Shown here in pieces: positions 59,891-64,000 of a stretch of 64,000 nucleotides of DNA. A model generated the notes under the pieces. That model was not told where the DNA came from and did no database searches. It saw nothing but the letters and a program-made list of their open reading frames with translations. The position numbers and the translations under genes were made by a program. Within the stretch, counting starts at the first letter, position 1; each line of letters begins with the position of its first letter. Source of the DNA: Bacteroidota bacterium (GTDB lineage: Bacteria; Bacteroidota; Bacteroidia; Chitinophagales; Chitinophagaceae); contig JAFDXK010000006.1 in NCBI GenBank assembly GCA_018267965.1, forward strand, positions 94,907 to 158,906, given 5' to 3'.

Positions 59891-60991
59891 TTAAGAATAC
59901 AATATCTCTACAACCTTAGTAGGCTCCAGGTTTGCATTGCGGATAGAAATATTACGGGCTACATTTTGTGATAGCGAAGAGAAAATATTGCGAGTTACAG
60001 ATTCATCATCCATAATAGCAGGTATACCCCTATCTCCACCTTCACGTATGCTTTGTACTAACGGTATTTCTCCCAGATATGGAAGTTCAAATTGTTCAGC
60101 CATTTGCTGTCCGCCACCTTTTCCAAATATGTAGTATTTATTTTCAGGCAGTTCAGCCGGAGTGAAGTAAGCCATGTTCTCTACAATACCCAAAATAGGT
60201 ACGTTGATGTTTTGTTGTTTGAACATCATGATAGCTTTCTTAGCATCTGCAGCTGCTACAGCCTGTGGAGTAGATACTATAATGGCACCCGTTACAGGTA
60301 CAGCTTGTACCAATGTGAGATGTACGTCTCCTGTGCCGGGTGGTAAATCAATTACTAAATAATCCAGCTCTCCCCAATATACATCGCTAATAAATTGTTT
60401 CAATGCTGAGCTAGCCATCGGGCCACGCCATATCACAGCTTGTTTTTCATCCACCAGCAAACCTATTGACATAGCTTTGATGCCATAACGTTCAATAGGA
60501 ACAATCATTCCTTTACCATTCACATCCATCATCTTCGGACGCTCATCTCGAATACCTAACATGATAGGAACTGAAGGACCATATATATCTGCATCCAGCA
60601 AACCCACTTTAGCACCTTCCTGTGCAAGCCCTAATGCAAGGTTTGTTGCAACTGTAGATTTACCTACACCGCCTTTACCTGAAGCTACCATGATGATATT
60701 CTTCACATCAGACAATACCGCTTTATTGTCCTTACGGTTAGAACCTACATTCGCAGTCATATGTACTTTTACAATCGCCTCCTTGTCTACCAGTATATGA
60801 ATAGCATTTACACAGGCTTTTTCTATCATTTCCTTTAACGGGCAGGCAGGTGTTGTGAGCACAACAGTGAAAGACACATTTTTGCCTTCAATCTCAATAT
60901 CCCGAACCATATTCAGAGTCACGAGATCCTTGCCCAAATCCGGTTCCTGTACGTTACTGAGCGCTTTCAATACCTGTTCCTGAGTTATCAT
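59891..60991 (-). CDS. Mrp/ApbC-like iron-sulfur cluster carrier ATPase
   Basis: A 366-residue P-loop ATPase that carries or transfers [4Fe-4S] clusters in the cytoplasm. It starts with a MIP18/DUF59 domain (residues 1-80, VQEPDLGKDLVTLNMV), then the Walker A GKGGVGKS (105-112), DADIYGPSVPIML and DLPPGTGDVHLTL. The CxxC pair usual near the C-terminal part of ApbC/Nbp35 is absent here: the region reads VENMAYFTPAELPENKYYIFGKGGG. This form is common in Bacteroidota. ATG at 60989-60991 is used; a TTG upstream adds 12 residues. Confidence 0.93.
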   Translation of the reverse strand: MITQEQVLKALSNVQEPDLGKDLVTLNMVRDIEIEGKNVSFTVVLTTPACPLKEMIEKACVNAIHILVDKEAIVKVHMTANVGSNRKDNKAVLSDVKNIIMVASGKGGVGKSTVATNLALGLAQEGAKVGLLDADIYGPSVPIMLGIRDERPKMMDVNGKGMIVPIERYGIKAMSIGLLVDEKQAVIWRGPMASSALKQFISDVYWGELDYLVIDLPPGTGDVHLTLVQAVPVTGAIIVSTPQAVAAADAKKAIMMFKQQNINVPILGIVENMAYFTPAELPENKYYIFGKGGGQQMAEQFELPYLGEIPLVQSIREGGDRGIPAIMDDESVTRNIFSSLSQNVARNISIRNANLEPTKVVEILYS

Positions 60992-61135
60992 ATAAACCTT
61001 TGTTAAAGTGGATTCTTTGATGTGCAAAAATACGTTATAGCCCTTTTCTTTGTTAAACTATATCTGGCTTACCCCATCAATATTTAAGATTAGCATATTG
61101 ATTGCCTTAATATATGCTTTAACCATATAAAGGTG

Positions 61136-61143
61136 TAATTTTG
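61136..61143 (+). promoter_or_regulatory. -7 box (TAATTTTG) of the 61149 gene
   Basis: An exact TAnnTTTG match that ends 5 bases before the start codon, so the transcript is expected to be leaderless or nearly so. No -33 partner at normal spacing. Confidence 0.5.
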
Positions 61144-61148
61144 ATAAC

Positions 61149-61796
61149 ATGTTGAATACGAGAGTTTCGTTACTGGCATTGATTGTTTGTATTCTTTCAG
61201 GCTTGCATGCCGGTGCACAAGAACAGGATGAAAACATTATCCAGATCAACGGGGTATTGATGACGGCAGACAGTTTGCGTGCTGTACCTAATGCCGTGAT
61301 ATTGGTAAAAAACAAAAACCGGGGTGTTGAAGCCAGTAATCTTGGTGTTTTTTCAATTGTTGTTTATAAAGGCGATACATTACAGTTTTCTCAATTAGGC
61401 TTCAGAACAAAGGAATACGTAGTACCTGCAGACCTGAAAGGGCACTATTTTTCCCTGATTCAATTAATGACACAGGATACTTTCTATCTGCCTGAGACAA
61501 TTATACGTCCGCTACCTTCTAAAGAACAGTTTGACTATGCATTCAAACATTGGCGCATACCAGATGATAAATATGAAATAGCACGTAAGAACACCAATGC
61601 TTTAATGTTACGGGCATTAGCATATACTTTGCCTCGTGATGGCAGAGAAAATCAGGCAGCATACCAAAATATAGAGAAGGTAAATGCTACTTATTATGGT
61701 CAGCAAAAACCTATGAACATTTTCAGCCCTATTGCATGGGGCAAATTCTTTGAAGCATGGAAGCGTGGCGATTTCAGAAATAAAAATGCTTATTAG
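61149..61796 (+). CDS. Secreted carboxypeptidase-regulatory-like domain protein
   Basis: A 215-residue protein with a signal peptide (residues 1-23, ending HAGAQ). The following region ITINGVLMTADSLRAVPNAVI-like strands and FSIVVYKGDTLQFSQLGFRTKEYVV are close to a CarboxypepD-reg fold, without any TonB barrel. The C-terminal 90 residues are helical. In Bacteroidota, such short proteins accompany surface structures, but the role is unknown. The patatin gene follows 3 bases later. Confidence 0.75.
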   Translation: MLNTRVSLLALIVCILSGLHAGAQEQDENIIQINGVLMTADSLRAVPNAVILVKNKNRGVEASNLGVFSIVVYKGDTLQFSQLGFRTKEYVVPADLKGHYFSLIQLMTQDTFYLPETIIRPLPSKEQFDYAFKHWRIPDDKYEIARKNTNALMLRALAYTLPRDGRENQAAYQNIEKVNATYYGQQKPMNIFSPIAWGKFFEAWKRGDFRNKNAY

Positions 61797-61799
61797 ACA

Positions 61800-62828
61800 T
61801 TGATATCTGCTGTAAAAATTAGTACGCCCCTATCAATAATTTTTACCTGCTTTTTGTTCTTACATACTCATCATTCTCTTGCACAGAAGCCTTATCAAAA
61901 CCTTGTTTTTGAGGGTGGTGGAATACGAGGCATTGCATATGCCGGCACATTATCCATTTTAGAACAAGAACACATCACTGACAACATTAAACGAACAGCC
62001 GGCACCTCTGTTGGCGCTATCGTTGCCACATTAGTAGCTGTAGGTTATACTGCATCAGAATTAAAAGACATTCTCTACAATCTTAAAATCCAGCAATTTA
62101 ATGATGGAGAATACGTTTTCATTGGAGGCATACATCGTGTCAATAAATATTATGGGTGGTATAAAGGCGATAAAATAGAACAATGGGTTGGCAAATTAAT
62201 TGCTCAAAAAACAAGGAATGAACATTTAACCTTTGAGCAATTACATCAACTAACTATAACTAATAAATCATTAAAGGATGTTTACATCACTTCCACTAAC
62301 CTTAGCAAACAATGCAAAACTGTTTTTAGCTACGAAAATTATCCTGCCATGGAAATCCAAACAGCTGTCCGCGCTAGTTTAAGTATCCCTTTATATTATA
62401 AGGCACTTTTTTTAGACAGTTTGGGCGCTAAAGCCAAGAAGAAATCTCACGGTGGGTATGATATTTATGTTGATGGTGGGATTGTTGCTAATTATCCAAT
62501 ATCCATTTTCGATAATGATACATCTTATGGCTCTACTTTGGGCCTCAAACTAGAAAGGCCGGAACAAGTTGAGGGAAACAAACCCGGTCAACTTGCTCCA
62601 TATAGAATATTTCGTTTTGCTAATTATATCGGGGCTCTATATAATATTATTATTGAACACCTTAACAGAGATACGAATTCAGCAACCGAACAAGGCAGAA
62701 CAATCTATATTAGCACAGGTAATATTGCCCCAAAAGTAAAACGTATTTCAAACGCCGATAAAGACCTGTTATATAGTAATGGCATTAGTGCCGCAAAATC
62801 GTTTATTGCAAAACAAAAAAGCAATTAA
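61800..62828 (+). CDS. Secreted patatin-like phospholipase
   Basis: A 342-residue protein with a signal peptide (residues 1-29). The catalytic dyad is clear: oxyanion motif FEGGGIRGIAYAG (GGGIRG 39-44), GTSVGA with Ser70 (68-72), and Asp225 in DGGIVAN. The substrate is probably phospholipid or a lipid ester in the periplasm or outer membrane. The start codon is taken as TTG at 61800; no ATG precedes the signal peptide. It lies 3 bases after the 61149 stop, so reinitiation is plausible. Outer-membrane localisation is inferred from the signal. Confidence 0.85.
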   Translation: MISAVKISTPLSIIFTCFLFLHTHHSLAQKPYQNLVFEGGGIRGIAYAGTLSILEQEHITDNIKRTAGTSVGAIVATLVAVGYTASELKDILYNLKIQQFNDGEYVFIGGIHRVNKYYGWYKGDKIEQWVGKLIAQKTRNEHLTFEQLHQLTITNKSLKDVYITSTNLSKQCKTVFSYENYPAMEIQTAVRASLSIPLYYKALFLDSLGAKAKKKSHGGYDIYVDGGIVANYPISIFDNDTSYGSTLGLKLERPEQVEGNKPGQLAPYRIFRFANYIGALYNIIIEHLNRDTNSATEQGRTIYISTGNIAPKVKRISNADKDLLYSNGISAAKSFIAKQKSN

Positions 62829-62829
62829 T

Positions 62830-63273
62830 ATGCCTGCTACAATTGTAACTACTTATAAGATTCATATTACAGCCCCTCCTGAAAGCGTTTGGGATTTTAC
62901 ACAGGATTTTTCGAAAAGACATCTTTGGGACAAAACAATTCTCTCTGCTAAAAGCATTCAGGAGCATCCAAGAATAATTGCTGTAAAAGGTATTGGCGCA
63001 TTAACAACTGAGCTTCATTATAAGCTTGATGAACGCCCTAACAAAACATCACTGGCAATGTTCAATACTAAATCACCCTTGATAATTGGCGGTGGTGGCT
63101 ATTGGCACTATGAAGCACATGAGGGTGGCACTCTTTGGACACAAACGAACTCACTAATTCTAAAAAAGAATATTATTTTCATACTCCTATCTCCTGTCAT
63201 AAAACTGATGTTGAACACAAATACCAGAAGGGCTATGCAGGCTGCAAAGAAAATGATAGAAGCATCTCTTTGA
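62830..63273 (+). CDS. SRPBCC-family protein
   Basis: A 147-residue cytoplasmic protein of the polyketide-cyclase/SRPBCC fold (TYKIHITAPPESVWDFTQDFSKRHLWDKTI), with the typical long C-terminal helix (RRAMQAAKKMIEASL). It binds a hydrophobic ligand; none is known here. ATG at 62830 lies one base after the patatin stop. An upstream start inside the patatin gene is rejected. The 290 bases after it contain no clear gene. Confidence 0.78.
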   Translation: MPATIVTTYKIHITAPPESVWDFTQDFSKRHLWDKTILSAKSIQEHPRIIAVKGIGALTTELHYKLDERPNKTSLAMFNTKSPLIIGGGGYWHYEAHEGGTLWTQTNSLILKKNIIFILLSPVIKLMLNTNTRRAMQAAKKMIEASL

Positions 63274-63563
63274 ACGTTGTATTTACAACTTATTTCTTTG
63301 CCTAGTTAAAATGCCGTTCTTCATGAGCGATTAGAATGTCAAAAGCCTTTCCTAGCTTATACACACTCTTATAAGCGTCAGAGGCTATCAACACCCTACA
63401 ATTTCGCTAATTTATCGATGGCTATTTTCAAAATTCAAATTGCTATTTATATTTTCAAGCATTTACAACATTTAGGTAATACTTAATAATGGAGCGATAA
63501 AGTCAATATAATAATAGGGGTAATTACCATCAATTTTGTCTTACTGATATACAAATCAATTTT

Positions 63564-63968
63564 ATGAAAGAAGCATTAAAAACTTTTTCTGTTGCCGCAG
63601 TATCGGCACTAGTGGTCGTTGGTATATTTTCATTCAAACCAAGTTCCGAACACATTACTTATGAGTATAAGCAATTTTCAACTATCGAATCTGTTGTACC
63701 TGGTGGACTCGGGCGTTCCAGAATATTGACAACTGATGATGGAGGGCAGATGATAGAAAAAGAATTGAAAAATTTTTACAGCATGGTAGGCATCAATTTT
63801 GGTAACATTGCGAATAACGACCGCGCCATAGTTGACCGCATTAATGATTATAGTGCACAAGGTTGGGATTTGATGCAAGTATCTACAGGTTCACAAGAAC
63901 AGATATCAAATGGTAGTAGTTCGGGTGGATTATTTATTACCCGATATTTATTTCGGAGGGCTAAATAA
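63564..63968 (+). CDS. Membrane-anchored or secreted small protein
   Basis: A 134-residue protein with one hydrophobic N-terminal segment (about 8-25), which may be a signal peptide or anchor. The rest has YEYKQFSTIESVV, a VDRINDYSAQGWDLMQVSTG segment and a C-terminal RYLFRRAK. The LNxxGxxGWxLVxV-type arrangement resembles DUF4177-like proteins. Function unknown. The 32 bases after its stop, up to the window end, show nothing. Confidence 0.65.
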   Translation: MKEALKTFSVAAVSALVVVGIFSFKPSSEHITYEYKQFSTIESVVPGGLGRSRILTTDDGGQMIEKELKNFYSMVGINFGNIANNDRAIVDRINDYSAQGWDLMQVSTGSQEQISNGSSSGGLFITRYLFRRAK

Positions 63969-64000
63969 TCTCCTGCTATAAAAACAAAAACGCCTCACAG

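Noticed and set aside
62779..62829. Upstream start of the SRPBCC protein inside the patatin gene
   Set aside because: The family starts at the MPATIVTTYK segment, and the ATG at 62830 is one base after the patatin stop.
1..64000. CRISPR array, prophage, tRNA or rRNA
   Set aside because: No regularly spaced identical repeats, no phage structural genes and no RNA gene folds were seen.

Overview
The window looks like chromosomal DNA of a Bacteroidota bacterium, probably in or near the Chitinophagaceae. The support is type IX secretion (T9SS) C-terminal sorting domains, a TonB receptor with a carboxypeptidase-like N-terminal domain, DUF3857, DUF2851 and DUF2911 proteins, a RicT-type PSP1 protein, and promoters of the Bacteroidota type (TTTG about 20 bases before TAnnTTTG). 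The genus is inference. No rRNA, tRNA or CRISPR array was seen.

Layout. 1-5860: a minus-strand run of L-serine dehydratase, two DUF3857 transglutaminase-like proteins and the start of waaA (Kdo transferase). 5931-9026: a fasciclin protein, an orphan Imm7-like immunity protein and SppA. 9226-17023: a secreted unknown, a methyltransferase, folK, recQ, an OprB-like porin and a RicT-like protein with a Q/N/R/P/G-rich tail. 17297-24844: a T9SS-exported protein, a VWA protein and an overlapping Wzz/Wzx/Wzy-like surface-polysaccharide operon. 25012-30299: the delta-prime clamp-loader subunit, NDH-2, an NAD(P)-binding protein, and an SPFH protein with a small Arc-like partner.

30316-34542 is an apparently intact 4.2-kb IS1595-type transposon. 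It has 26-bp perfect terminal inverted repeats and an 8-bp target duplication, and it sits in the loop of the terminator that ends the SPFH operon. Its cargo is two tiny ORFs, an XRE-ImmA metalloprotease with a partner protein, the transposase, and a promoter-RNA-terminator unit directly upstream of a NYN-domain ribonuclease. That last arrangement resembles the layout of a type III toxin-antitoxin locus and is the best candidate for an undescribed system here.

34564-39459 holds small housekeeping and regulatory genes (VOC, AraC, MmcQ, cupin, LOG). 39516-46305 is a locus of two paralogous T9SS-exported proteins and a large TonB receptor. Each of the three has an array of AATRTTA heptamers repeating every 11 bp upstream, which suggests co-regulation by an OmpR/PhoB-type response regulator. 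46512-46682 is an orphan fragment of a T9SS sorting domain.

46683-63968 is ordinary chromosome: a GT-C-like membrane protein, a PNPOx-like protein, TspO, LipA, OsmC, HEAT-repeat, DUF2851, PyrF, a thiamine-binding protein, DUF2911, a PIG-L deacetylase, a TMEM175 channel, an Mrp ATPase, a patatin and an SRPBCC protein. Convergent genes are often packed with no gap, and several promoters lie so close to the start codon that the mRNAs should be nearly leaderless.
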